Part shown: in pieces, positions 45,600 through 56,824 of the stretch
Position numbering within the stretch: position 1 is the first letter of the stretch
Layout of the letters: each line of letters begins with the position of its first letter
Notes under the pieces: model-generated
Told to the model about the DNA's origin: nothing
Database searches by the model: none
Seen by the model: the letters and a program-made list of their open reading frames with translations, nothing else
Assembly: GCF_954871325.1 (NCBI RefSeq)
Contig: NC_088775.1
Location: forward strand, 33,395,561 to 33,459,560
Source: Gordionus sp. m RMFG-2023
Taxonomy: Eukaryota > Nematomorpha > Gordioida > Chordodea > Parachordodidae
DNA: 64,000 nt
Direction: 5' to 3'
Made by a program: the position numbers and the translations under genes

Positions 45600-47611
45600 A
45601 AGATATTCTAAAGGAGCATTTTTTAATCGATTCTTCTGAAAATTTAGCGACGTGCAGCATGTGTGACAAAAAGATGAAGTCGATACCATGTAAAATAAAT
45701 TATTTAATGTATTTTTCAATATATTTTTCTAGCAAATCTTAAAAGGCACATAACCTCTCAACACCCAAACATAATGAAAGCAGATGAATATAATAGTGAT
45801 TCGTCCTTCAATGCTAGAAATACAGCAAAAGAAAAATTCCCAAAAATTAAGATCGATAAATCTAAAGTAATTAATATTTAAATAAAGAATAAATAATTAT
45901 TTTTTAGGTTTTTGAATGTATAGTATGGTTGATTACACTCCATAATTTACCCATAAATTTAGTAAATTATGAGAGTTTCCGTATTTTACTAGACCCTATA
46001 TGTCATGCTCTTCAAATGAAAATGAATACTCGGTCAGTGGTCGACAAAATAAAATATACCGCATCCGAAATTAGACTTCAAATTATACATGAATTAAAAA
46101 ACAAGCTAATTTCTTTAAAAATTGATACAGCTACTAGATATAATAAATCAATATTAGGTATTAATGTTCAGTATATAAAAGATGGCCAGATACAAGTGCG
46201 AACACTAGGAATGATAGAACTACTAAAAATTCATACAGGTGTAAACCTAAAAGAAATCCAAACAATTTTAAAAAAATACCAGATAGATTTAAAACAAATA
46301 TATAGCATTCTGTGGACAACTGCGCCAATATGCTTAAAATGGTTGACATTATGGCTAGAGATCAATTAAATAATGATAATGATCTATCTAATTCTAATGA
46401 AAACAATTTAAGCCAAATATTATTTAATACAAGTGTAACTTATCAGGAAAATGTATGTATTGATGATGAAAATGTCTCCGTTTATTCTGATGAAGAAACA
46501 CCAGAGGGTATTGACGAGGAAAATATATCAGATGATATAAGCAAAAGCTTTGGCTTAAGTTGCATTAGATGTTCTGCACATACTATACAACTTGCTGTAA
46601 ACATGTTTATCAAAAAATATTTAAAACTAGACTTAGAGAAAATTCGTATTATAATTAAATTGATAAAATCTCACAAATATAAAAGATTATTTATAATGGA
46701 CAAAGTTTCGAAACCCACGCTGGATACTGTTACTAGGTGGAATAGTACTTATCTAATGATGAAAAATCTAATGGATAATAAAACCTTTTATGCTAAAATG
46801 GGTGAATTATACCCAGAAACTTTTATTAGTTTCGATTTATGGGATATTATCCTATTAGGTACATCAGTCCTTTTCCCATTATACAAATTCACAATGAAAT
46901 TATAAAAAAGTAATATTGTAATAGGTGATTTTTTTGCTTCATGGCTAGAATGCAAAATGGAGCTGGAGGAAATGGATAATTTATCTAAAAGTATGTTGGA
47001 ATGTTTAAACATTAGAGAAAGCTATCTTTTTCAAAATGAAGCATTTCGTAGTGCGATATATATGGATCCTAGATTCCATTATGAAAATGGAAAATATCCT
47101 TTGGAAGAAGATAAAATATTGGCCAGGGTAAATTAATAAATTTATAATATACATCTTTTTATTTTAGGAACATATATTTGCAACTTGGAAACAATTGCAA
47201 GCTATTGACCCTCATGAAGAAAATACAACTCTAGTTATGCCTTCCACTAGTGATTATAAAAAAAAACTTGACCTTTACATTGAGCGTGATTGCAAGAAGG
47301 GACCTATATATTATGAACTATGTAATAGCGATATCAAGCTAAAAATAAAATCGTTATTATCCAACAAAAGATTGCCATCCTCCCAAGATATTTTGCAATA
47401 TTGGGTTTCAAGAAAACACCAAGATGCAGAATTATTTAAATTATCTCAAATAATTCTTGCTGCTCCTTGCACCCAGGTCTCAGTTGAGAGAGCATTTAGT
47501 GCATTAGCACTAACTGTAACCTCTCTAAGGACAAGATTAGACAAAGATATACTTGATGATATTTTAATTATAAAGCTTAATCGTACTAGGTTAAATAATG
47601 TGATATTTTAA
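45600..47611 (+). pseudogene. hAT (BED finger) transposase, right palindrome arm
   Basis: The plus strand shows four exons. The first ends ENLATCSMCDKKMKSIP at 45689 (the two Cys of a BED finger). After a 43-bp intron (45690-45732) come NLKRHITSQHPNIMKAD (the two His) and IKIDKSK. A 41-bp intron (45867-45907) leads to VFECIVWLITLHNLPINLV and the catalytic core, including SAHTIQLAVNMF and RWNSTYLMM. A 40-bp intron (47128-47167) precedes EHIFATWKQLQAIDPHEE and the dimerisation block QVSVERAFSALALTVTSLRT. A one-base loss near 46305 and a TAA at 46903 break it. The frame otherwise matches across every intron. An active protein would bind and move hAT ends, but no hAT TIR was identified for this gene. 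Confidence 0.88.
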
Positions 47612-48059
47612 ATCATTATTTATATAACCTATTTCATTATAAAGTTATTGTTTACATTGAAATTTAATAAATAAAAATTCATATATATGACTGATTTAGA
47701 TGATAACAATATAAATAGATTTTTTGTATGAATAGTATAATCAGAGGGGGGGGGGGTATTTTACTAGATATATCCAAATAGTAGTTTCTAAGATCTAAAA
47801 TTGATTTAAAAGATTAAAGAAAAAATATTTTTAAATTTGTTGTTCCCAAAAATATCATGTTTATATTGATGCATCTTTCTAGTTCAACTCCATTCCGGTG
47901 CTCAAAAAATTTAACATATATGATACTATTATCATCTGCCCAGAGGTTTAAGTGTTTCCCAACAAGATCATATTAACCTAATTTAAAAATAATGGATATG
48001 AGTATTGTGATAATTTTAAAATATATATATTAAAATAATATCAAAAGGGAGTTGAGAAT

Positions 48060-49420
48060 TAGATATGTCACTTATCTATGGTACATATTCACTAAAATTT
48101 TAATTTAACATGTTTACAATTTATTATTTTACCCTGTAAGTTCAAAAAAATTAAATAAAAAATTAAAAATGATAATTGTCACTTTTCTATGGTAGATTTC
48201 CACTGAAATTTTAATTTAACATGTTTACAATATATATTTTTACCCTTTTGCTTAAAAAAAAATCAAAAAAGATTAAAATAAACGTTTATGATAATTGTCA
48301 CATTTCTATGGTACATCCTCATTTAAATTTTAATTTAACATGTTTATAATTTATTATTTTACCCTTTTGCTTCAAAAAAATTCAAAAAAGATTAAAAATG
48401 GCCATTATGAACTTATCTATGGTACATCCACATTTAAATTTAACAAGTTTACAATTTATTATTTTACCCTGTAACTTCAAAAAAATTTAAAAGGGATTAA
48501 AAATGACGATTAAGACAATTTTCACTTTTCTATGGTAGATCTTCAGTGAAATTTTAATTTAGTAAGTTTACAATATATAATTTCTTCAAAAAAAATCAAA
48601 AAAGATTAAAAATAACGATTATGACAATTGTCACTTTTCTATGGTACATATTCACTGAAATTTTAATTTAACAGGTTTACAATATATATTTTTACCTATT
48701 TGCTTTAAAAAAATTCAAAAAAGTTCAAAGATAACAATTATGATAATTGTCACATTTCTATGGTACATCTTCACTGAAATTTTAATTTAACATGTTTACA
48801 ATATATAATTTTACCCTTTTGCTTCAAAAAATTCAAAAAACATTAAAAATAACAATTATGACAATTGTCACTTTTCTATGGTACATCCACATTTAAATTT
48901 CAATTTATCATGTTTACAATTTATTATTTTACTCTATTGCTTCAAAAAAATTCAAAAAAGTTCAAAAATAACGATTATGACAATTGTCACTTTTCTAAGG
49001 TACATCCTCATTTAATTTTATATTTAATAAATTTTTTATCTACTTGCTTTAAAAAAGTTCAAAAATAACGATTGTGACAATTTTGACAATCATTAAAACC
49101 ATCTCGAAACATGCTCAAAAAATTTTTTCTTGCCTATTTTATACCTAAAATTATTTTTATAGGTTCTGATATGAATAATATTACAATTGTCACTTTTATA
49201 GTTTACACATTAAATATTAATTCATGTTTGAAATAATCATTTTTCTCTATTTTCAATTAAAACATATGTGAAATAAGTATTATGACAATTGTCACCTTTA
49301 TATGCTTTACAATCACTGAAACCATCTCAAAACATGCTCAACTAGCCTTTTTTAATTATAATTATTTTTAAAGGTTCTGAAATGAGTATTATGACAATTG
49401 TCACTTTTATAGTTTACATT
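48060..49420 (+). repeat. Satellite array, right palindrome arm
   Basis: Mirror image of the left-arm array, with the same order of units, the same degenerate units at the outer end and the GACAATTGTC core. The shared unit-by-unit variants show that the arms were copied as a block rather than amplified separately. Confidence 0.88.
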
Positions 49421-49439
49421 AAATATAAAACATTAAAAT

Positions 49440-50499
49440 TATGACATAACATTTTTAAAATAATCTTATTACTTATTCCAAATATTAAAAAAAAATGCAG
49501 TCGGTATTATGACCAATTCTCACATTTACAACCAAAAATATTTTAATAATAAAAAAAATATATATATCAAAAATTTTATTATTAAAGAATTTACCAAAAA
49601 ATTTTAAGATCAAAATTTCAAAAATGTTTTAATAAAGATTTCCTTACAAAAGATTTTATTTTATTATAAAATTCTCAAAATATTTTCTCAAAATTATAGA
49701 AGATTTTTTTACAAAAAATATTTATTTTGCTCAAAAATCTTCTTTGAGCAAGCTCAAAATTTTTTTAGCGAAAAAATCTTCGCAAAAAATTGATCTTCAA
49801 AGATTTTTTCCTCAAAATTTTGGGCGAAAAAAATCTTCACATTTTTATTTGAAGATTTTTGTAAAACTCTGAAATGAACAAAGAAAGCATTTAATTGTCA
49901 ATTTATCACTCAAACAAAGTATTTATGTAATCCTAAAAATTACATTAAATCTACAGCTGTTATCTTTATTTATTTCAATTTTTAAAGGAAAGGCTTCTAA
50001 AATTAAGTATCTTCTTTCCTTCATTTAATTTATTCTATTCATTATATATTTTAATAATTTTGTTTCTTTCGTATATTGAATACAGGGGCTGGGAGACTGT
50101 TGAATTCCGAATACCTCAATTTTTTGAAATTATACGATATCTACCAAAGATCGAAAGATGCTCACGAAAGGACTGTAATTCGAAATATTTTTATATTATT
50201 CCCCATAATAGTCATTTTTTTTATTTTTGATGAGCGTAGTGCCCATTGCTCAAATTTTATTCATTAGATCAATTCTCTATAAAAGAGTAAATTCATCATC
50301 TATCAAACTTTTTAATTATTTTTTTTTAATTTAATTTATTTTTTACAATTTTTTATTATTTAAAAATTAACTATAATATAGAGAATTTAATAAAATATGT
50401 CATATATCAGTTTAAGTTAAAAAAAAAGATTGATACAAATTTATATTTTTATAAAAAGAAAAAAAATATCAAATGGCGAGGTCCGAGCCATGATGTTTT
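49440..50499. other. AT-rich region; one unexplained GC-richer stretch
   Basis: At 49600-49865 the DNA consists of AAAATCTTC / AAAGATTTTT words, a degenerate simple repeat. At 50085-50165 a G/C-richer stretch follows TTGAATACAG and encodes, in one frame, GAGRLLNSEYLNFLKLYDIY. The other frame is also open. It could be an orphan exon, but I do not recognise it and no splice partner is visible. Confidence 0.45.
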
Positions 50500-53310
50500 A
50501 TATATTTAATTATTAGATCTAATTATAGACACGCCGATTTTCTGCTTGAGTTTGTAAAATGGAGAAAGGTATGTTTTTTTATTGATTTGGATATTATTTT
50601 GAATAGATCTAAAGCCGCTTATCCAAAAGAGCAGGTTGATGTAGCTGCTATGGGAACAAAGTGGTTATCACACATTAGGTGTGAGTATTTTATATTTTTT
50701 AGAGATTCGGCTCTGTTAAGGGAATCATGGGAATTATTAGATGGAGCCATGGGATCAATGTTAAAATCCCACATTAAAGGCTTTCCCATGAAAAAAGGTA
50801 CGACGGGTTTGCCGTCAGGGCGTTTTTTATCTAAATAGGATGAAGGTTCTAAAATACAGGGAAAATTGGCTTTATTTAAAAAAGAAGCTATTATTGCATT
50901 TATTTTATCATGTCGGTTGATTTTTGATATAAATTTACAGTGGAGAAGAGTGTCTCCCATACATGTCTGCCGACTGATTGCATTTATGCAAATATAATAG
51001 TTTAGGAAAGGTACGCCCAAGCGTAAATTGATTACATAACGAAAAGCGTCGTTATCTATTAGCTGGTTATTTAAAATGCTGGGATATGAATCTAACCATT
51101 CATGGCCAGAGTTGTTGAAATTAAGAGATCTTAGGAGGGATTTATATTGGTGATCATCGCTCAAGTTGAGATAAGCTAAGGAACGAGATACCAATCCTTG
51201 ATCCCAATCTTTTTGTTTCGTTGAATCTGGTGGGGCTGTGTTTGGTAAGACATTAATATTCCAACAACGTAAGGCTTCATCTAATAAATTATCTTTATCG
51301 ATGGTAATAATTTGCGAGATAATATTTTTTACTGATAAGGTTGATGAAATGAAGGAAACAAGGGCTATACTTAATGCCGATCTTAGGCCTACTCCTCCGG
51401 ATTTACAAGGGAGAGTTGCTTGAAGCCATGAGTTAGAATTGAGTTTGATGTTTAATAACTCTGTCATCATTTGTAGTATCTTTTGTTCATATTCTTTTAA
51501 AAGAATTTCAAAAGAGAAGGCACCAGAAGTTTTTAAACAATACTGGATTTGTGGTATTAAAAGGCCGTTTTTGAGAATGTAATATGCTTGATGGATGGGT
51601 AATTTTTTTAAGATCGATAGTTTGGGGAATAGTGATTGAAGGTGATTATTTAAAAAATTAAAAACTCCCTCTGCACCTCCCAATAGGGCTCCTATACTGA
51701 AATCTTGTAAGGGTGCCGTCTAAAGTTAACTAATATGGTGTCTGTTGGAGGCGGAGAAGGATAAATTTCGCATTTATTTATATTTAAGGATAAATTAAGT
51801 TCATCAAAGTGTTTGTTGATTATATCTAGACAATTCTGGACTGAAGAAATGGTCCCCGATATAGTACAATCGTCATGATACCAAACGTGTAGATTAAGTT
51901 TGCATGAAAGAGCAATATCACTTATTAGGTGTTTAAGGGTATAGCAAAAAAGTAGTGGTTCTAATGGGTCACCCTGTTGGAGGCCTTCTGCAGGATTAAA
52001 TAATATAATCATTAAATTTGAGTAAGGAAGGAATGCCATAACTAAAATGGATGTAATTGTGGTAGTCAGGGAATGTTTCCAAGAATGTATCGATCATTTT
52101 ATTCCTATTAATTAAATTAAATGCATTGGATATGTCTAGTTTTGCTATATAATCTTCAGGTTTGAGGTTGGAAAACTAGTCGACTGCAATGAATTGCGGC
52201 TTCACAGCCTCCTTTTACTCCAAATCCCACTTGGTAAGGAGCTAAGCAAGGTTATTGTAAATTTGAGTCGATTACAAATAATTTTTGAAATGGTTTGTTG
52301 GTAGAAAATTCCAATAGCTATTGGGCGCACTTGATTTTCAGCTTTTTCAAGCGCAATTAGTCGAGCACCAAAGATTATTGGTGCTAGTTTATGTGGTAAT
52401 TTCCCGTTGATAATAAGATTAAAAATTTTCATTAAAGAATTAAGTAGAAATTCGGAACTGTCTAAACCCAAGAGGTCAATAATAAATGAGGGTCGAAGGT
52501 AATCCAGTCCTAGAGCAGAATCTTTTGGAAAAGATTTAATAGTGGTTAAGACTTCTCCGGGAGTGATATTTATCTTTGAATTTATTATAGGCAGTATTTG
52601 AGGAGTGTATTTGGGGCTCAGATGTTTTTCTAAAAGTTGATTTCTTGTGGTGATATTATTGGGTGCCAAAGTGTTTTAGCAAGAGCTCGGAGAGATCCTT
52701 TTAGATTGAAATTATTAATCTTATTATATATTAGTTTGTGTGAGGGGTTATTTAAAGTCTTTTTAGCAGGATCATTGATATTTGGTGTTAATTTTTCAAA
52801 ATTAAGATCAAAGTTTTCTATTATTTCTTTGATGGTTTGGCATAGTGGGGTTGGATTATCTTTTGGTGGATTTGATAATATTAATGTTGGGAAATATATT
52901 GATTTTCTCCAATTTAGATCTTCTGGGTTTTGTAAAATATTATTAATGATTTTGATATAAAAAGGATAAATTAATTTAAGGGCTGCTTTTAGGATTCGTG
53001 ATATGGTAGGGCTAAAATAGCTTGTTAAAAATTATTCCAAATCAGGAATTGGATAATTTTTTATATAGATCTTTTCCTGTGTTGGATTTCCATTTGGTGG
53101 ATTAAATAATTGATAGTCATTTGGGGTTGAGAGTAAAGGTGGTGATGGAATATCTGGTGAGATGCTAAGTGATGAAGGTTCAAGCAGGGAGGCTGGAGGT
53201 TTATTACTACCTGGGCATCTTAAAGTGAGTGGTCTATGGATGGTTATTAAATTGTTATTTTTTATGTTAATAATTCTAAAGCCATATGAGCAAGTTCTCC
53301 TATTGCTCAT
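50500..53310 (-). pseudogene. LINE: reverse transcriptase with C-terminal restriction-like endonuclease
   Basis: From right to left, the minus strand encodes an N-terminal leader (53310-53032; RTCSYGFRIINIK, LRCPGSNKPPAS). A conserved upstream domain follows (53030-52640; ILKAALKLIYPF and LTPNINDPAKKTL-like residues), then the RT. The RT fingers lie at 52669-52202 (FPKDSALGLDYLRPSF, GARLIALEKAENQVRPIAIG) and the palm at 52039-51692 (GLQQGDPLEPLLFCYTLKHL, WYHDDCTISGT, where DD is the catalytic pair). After a thumb and linker (51683 on) come a Cys/His patch (LLHCKFISKINRH) and a putative PD-(D/E)xK-type motif KRPDGKPVVPFFMGKPLMWD, then FVPIAATSTCSFG. The stop after CSFG precedes a still recognisable tail. 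About five frame breaks are present. The exact LINE clade is not certain. Confidence 0.8.
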
Positions 53311-53744
53311 GTTCTAGTTTTGTGATGTATTTGGGTTATCTGAATTGCCTTTATAATTATTTAAGTATGAAATTGTGATAATGTTAAATTATAAGATACT
53401 ATTGTTGTAGTTTATAACTATTTTACTGGTAGCATTATTACATTCGTTTATAGGTTCTTTCAAGAGGCAGACTTCATAATAAACTAAAGAAATATTCAAT
53501 ATGAGTTCTATATCATTATTTTCATTTCATGTTTTTATATTGAAAGATTCTTGATATACAAAATAAAACTTATCTAAGCTTCAATTAGGATCTGCTGGGG
53601 ACGAATGAATGAATCGTTTTTTTTAAAATTTAATTTATTATATATTTAGTTTATCTTATTGTTATTTTTTAGTTTTTATTTATTTTTTTGGATTTAATTT
53701 TTTTTTAAATTATATTTTTTTTAAAAATATTATTTATATTAAAA
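53311..53744. other. AT-rich spacer, no gene
   Basis: No recognisable code. It contains the untranslated leader side of the LINE on its left and low-complexity T-rich DNA on its right. Confidence 0.45.
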
Positions 53745-54655
53745 GAGCTTCGTTTAGCCATCCTTTTAATTGTAGTTTATCTTGAGAAATATTAATAAAG
53801 AAACGACTATTAACAATATTTTTAATTAGAATTTGTATTTCTTGACCATACCAGAATTTGGTATGGTTGTTGTCAAAAAATGAAACTTATTATTTAAAAC
53901 CTGAATCTTAAAATAAAACTTATTAATATTATATATATAATCTGCATCATAAAACAATTGATCTTCTTATACATACTTTATTTTCCATTACACAAATACA
54001 TAGACAAAGCAACATATGCATTCTTTTTCATTAATCCCCTAACAAAACAAACTAATTCAAAAGATATATATAAAAATATTTAATAAAAAATACAAAACTA
54101 CAACAGTTTGTTATTGGTTTTATATCTTAAAGCTTTTGTGATAATGCTTACTTGTGTCTTAAAGTATGGCAAAGCAATTCTATTTTTCTAAAATTTAATA
54201 ATTTTTAAGCGGAAGTTTATGATAAGATTCCAGACATTTATGTTAGAAATTATGTTAGGATATTTGATATTTAAGATTAAAGGATTTATTAATAAAGATT
54301 TGAGATTTATTATTTTCCCGAGTTTTTCTACTATACAGAGATGACATTATGTAGATTTTGAATATGTGGATTTTGAATTTTTTTGAAATAATATTTGAAT
54401 AACATAGTTTGTTGAGGGAATAATATATTTTTTTGGTTATAGATAACCTAGAAATTATGCTTGCTTTTTTAGTTGCACCTTTACTGTCAATTATGACTCC
54501 TAAATATTTTAAGAGTTTGTAAAATTTATTTTATTGTTATTGAAAAAAAATTCAAGATGAAGATTTGAATTTATATAATTTTAGTTTTTTTTAAAATTTA
54601 TTTTCAAGTTTATTTTTTCCATATTATTTGAGACTTCCTGAAATCTGCAAACAAA
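53745..54655 (-). pseudogene. LINE RT C-terminal fragment, inverted copy
   Basis: On the minus strand this reads as a diverged copy of 55165-55850: TTTAGGAGTCATAATTGACA corresponds to the YKYLGVIID motif downstream of an RT palm, followed by ISRLSI. The match to the right-hand copy continues down to the shared end near TAAAAGAGCTT. An extra stretch of about 250 bp (roughly 53872-54120) is absent from the other copy. It is broken by stops throughout. Confidence 0.7.
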
Positions 54656-55860
54656 CCACTATTAATTTATCTAAAATACCAATCCCTAAATCACCAAGCG
54701 ATTATAGTATAACCCAATAAAATTCTAGTTTATTATTTAACTTAATAATAAAAGACATTGATAATAACACTAATGTTAAGGAAGAGATACAATTGAATTA
54801 ATCAGCCTTAAAAATCAGATCTGAAAAAGCAACATTTCATAAATTAAACCTATGAAGATCATTGATATTTCAATAATCTTCGACTTAGTATGTCATCAAT
54901 CGATCTGGAATAATCTTTTTAAATATAAAATCAACGCACACATATATTATGAATATTTATGAAAACAGTTTCATTAATATTAAATACAATAGATTAAACT
55001 CATCTTTTTTAAACAAAAATGAGATATAAAACAAGGGTTTGCCTTATCACCTTCCATTTTAAATCTACTAATTAGTGACGACGTAAATACCAGCAACCTA
55101 CAAAATGTAAACTGCTATGTTAAGCAGACGACATATGTATCATTACTGAAGATTAACTATTTTAACAACAGTCTCAAATGATATGGAAAAACTAAACCTG
55201 AAAATAAATTTAAAAAAAACTAAACCTGAAAATAAATTTAAAAAAAAACTAAAATTCTATCAAATTCAAATCTTTATCATGAAATTTTTTTCAATAACAA
55301 TAAAATTGATTTTACAAACTCTTATAAATATTTAGGCGTTATAATTGACTGTAAAGAGCAAATATAATTTCTAGGTTATCTATAACCAAAAAAAACATAT
55401 TATTCCCTCAACAAACTATGATATTCAAATGTTATTTCCAAAAAATTCAAAATCTACATATTCAAAATCTACATAATATCATCTCTGTGTTATGTATAGA
55501 AACTTTGGAAAATAATAAATCTAACCTTAATAAATCTCTTAGAAATATCAAATATACTGACATAATTTATAACATAAATCTCTGGAACTCTTGTCATATA
55601 CTTCCACTTTATAAATTATTAAATTTTAGAAAAAAGAATTGCTTTGCCATACTTTAAGACACAATCAAGTACTCACTATCACAAAAGTCAAAAACAATAA
55701 AATGAATATTATAACCATACCAAATCCTGGTATGATCAAGCATTACATATTCTAACTAAGAATAATGTTAATCTTCTTTTCAATATTAATATTTCTCAAG
55801 ATAAACTACAATTAAAAGAATGGCTAAACCAAGCTCTTTTAATATAAATACTTTTAAAAA
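54656..55860 (+). pseudogene. LINE reverse transcriptase fragment
   Basis: Plus-strand frames give RT landmarks in order. First come DLVCHQSIWNNLFKYKI (palm strand region after the first Asp) and IKQGFALSPSILNLLISD (the GxxQGxxLSP motif). ADDICIITED follows at 55124, with the catalytic pair in GACGAC. Last are KLNLKIN with TKILSNSN and SYKYLGVIIDCKEQI. The layout is that of jockey/CR1-type LINEs. Several stops and frameshifts interrupt it. The 3' half (from about 55165) is repeated inverted at 53745-54655. The unrepeated centre of the inverted pair is 54656-55160. No poly(A) or target duplication was found. Confidence 0.75.
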
Positions 55861-56820
55861 AATATATAATATTTAAGAAAATTAAATCTAAAAAAATAAA
55901 TAAATAAAAAACTAAAAAATAAAATAAATTAATAATAATTATATAGAAACAAAAAATAAAAAAAAATAAATTAATAAAAATATTAATATATACTTCTTAA
56001 TTTATACTTACTCTCTAAAAGAGGTACCGTTAGTCCTCTTAAATTAAACAGGCTCTGACAGTAGGGTAATTACTGTCAATCAATAAATTCTGGCTATCCA
56101 CAAAAGCCACCATCATCCCTCTTTAATTAAATGAGCCCTGACTGTAGGGTAAATCACTTTCAATCAGTGGATGCAAATTTACGGCATTAGAGACGCCCTC
56201 TTCTGGGTGGTATTTAATTGTGTGTTTCCACAGTGAAAGATAAGATAAGGGGCCCCCACATAAATTTTTTCAGGATGGTACAAAACATTATATTCTTAAA
56301 ATAATAATATTTTTGTTTAAAATTTTTTGTAAGTTTTTTAAAGATTTTTATTATAATTATATATGCGATATATATAATATAGTGTAATATAAGTCAGTCG
56401 ATAAATATTCAAATCATGATTCACTCGTTCTCATTCTAAAAGTAAAATATAACTATAGCCAAAATAGATAATTCAGGTTAAATGGGCACTTTCGTCTAGG
56501 TTTTTGTGAAAATATTGCTGATATCTGCAATTTTTTTTGTCCAAGATTCGGCGATGGATACTAACCATGCATAATGATGACAATTTCTCATCACGCATTG
56601 ATATATAAGATAATTTTTAACACGGTTATATATTTGATCCGTCAAATATGGTCAATTTCTAATAAATGTTTTTTAAGACAATATTAACATTTATTTTATA
56701 TTATAATAAAATATATTTGTAATATTAATTTTATAATATTTTTTAAATTCATTGTCATTCTATAATTAATGTTTCCGCTCTCCGAGTCTTGTTCTAATAT
56801 TGTCATTTTCTTTAAGATTT
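55861..56820. other. Gene-free region with a tandem duplication
   Basis: A pair of similar blocks at about 56025-56095 and 56118-56185 shares CCTCTT..AATTAAA, GCCCTGACTGTAGGGTAA and TCAATCA. It is followed by a G/C-richer block up to 56265 (GGGGCCCCCAC). No gene is recognisable. Confidence 0.5.
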
Positions 56821-56824
56821 TTAA

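Larger units (their letters stand above)
40831..49439. repeat. 8.6-kb palindrome: two 4.15-kb inverted arms, 297-bp spacer
   Basis: The left arm (40831-44984) and right arm (45282-49439) are near-identical inverted copies. From outside to centre each contains a satellite array, about 0.4 kb of unique DNA including a C or G homopolymer (42516-42532 and 47745-47754), a hAT transposase gene and an AT-rich leader. The differences seen are sparse, single-base or 1-3-bp changes, about one percent by eye. The outer borders are sharp. The flanks (TTGATGATC left, TATGACATA right) show no target duplication. It may be a foldback-type mobile element, an inverted duplication, or partly an assembly artefact. 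Confidence 0.88.

Noticed and set aside
41202-49068. Paired 67-codon frames beginning MSLFYGTSTFKFQF at 41202-41405 and 48865-49068
   Set aside because: They are frames through satellite units and appear twice because the arms are inverted copies; they are not genes.
40831-49439. Missed-adapter or hairpin-read artefact as the explanation of the palindrome
   Set aside because: Not fully excluded, but a 297-bp single-copy spacer, private differences between the arms and sharp outer borders make a simple fold-back read unlikely.
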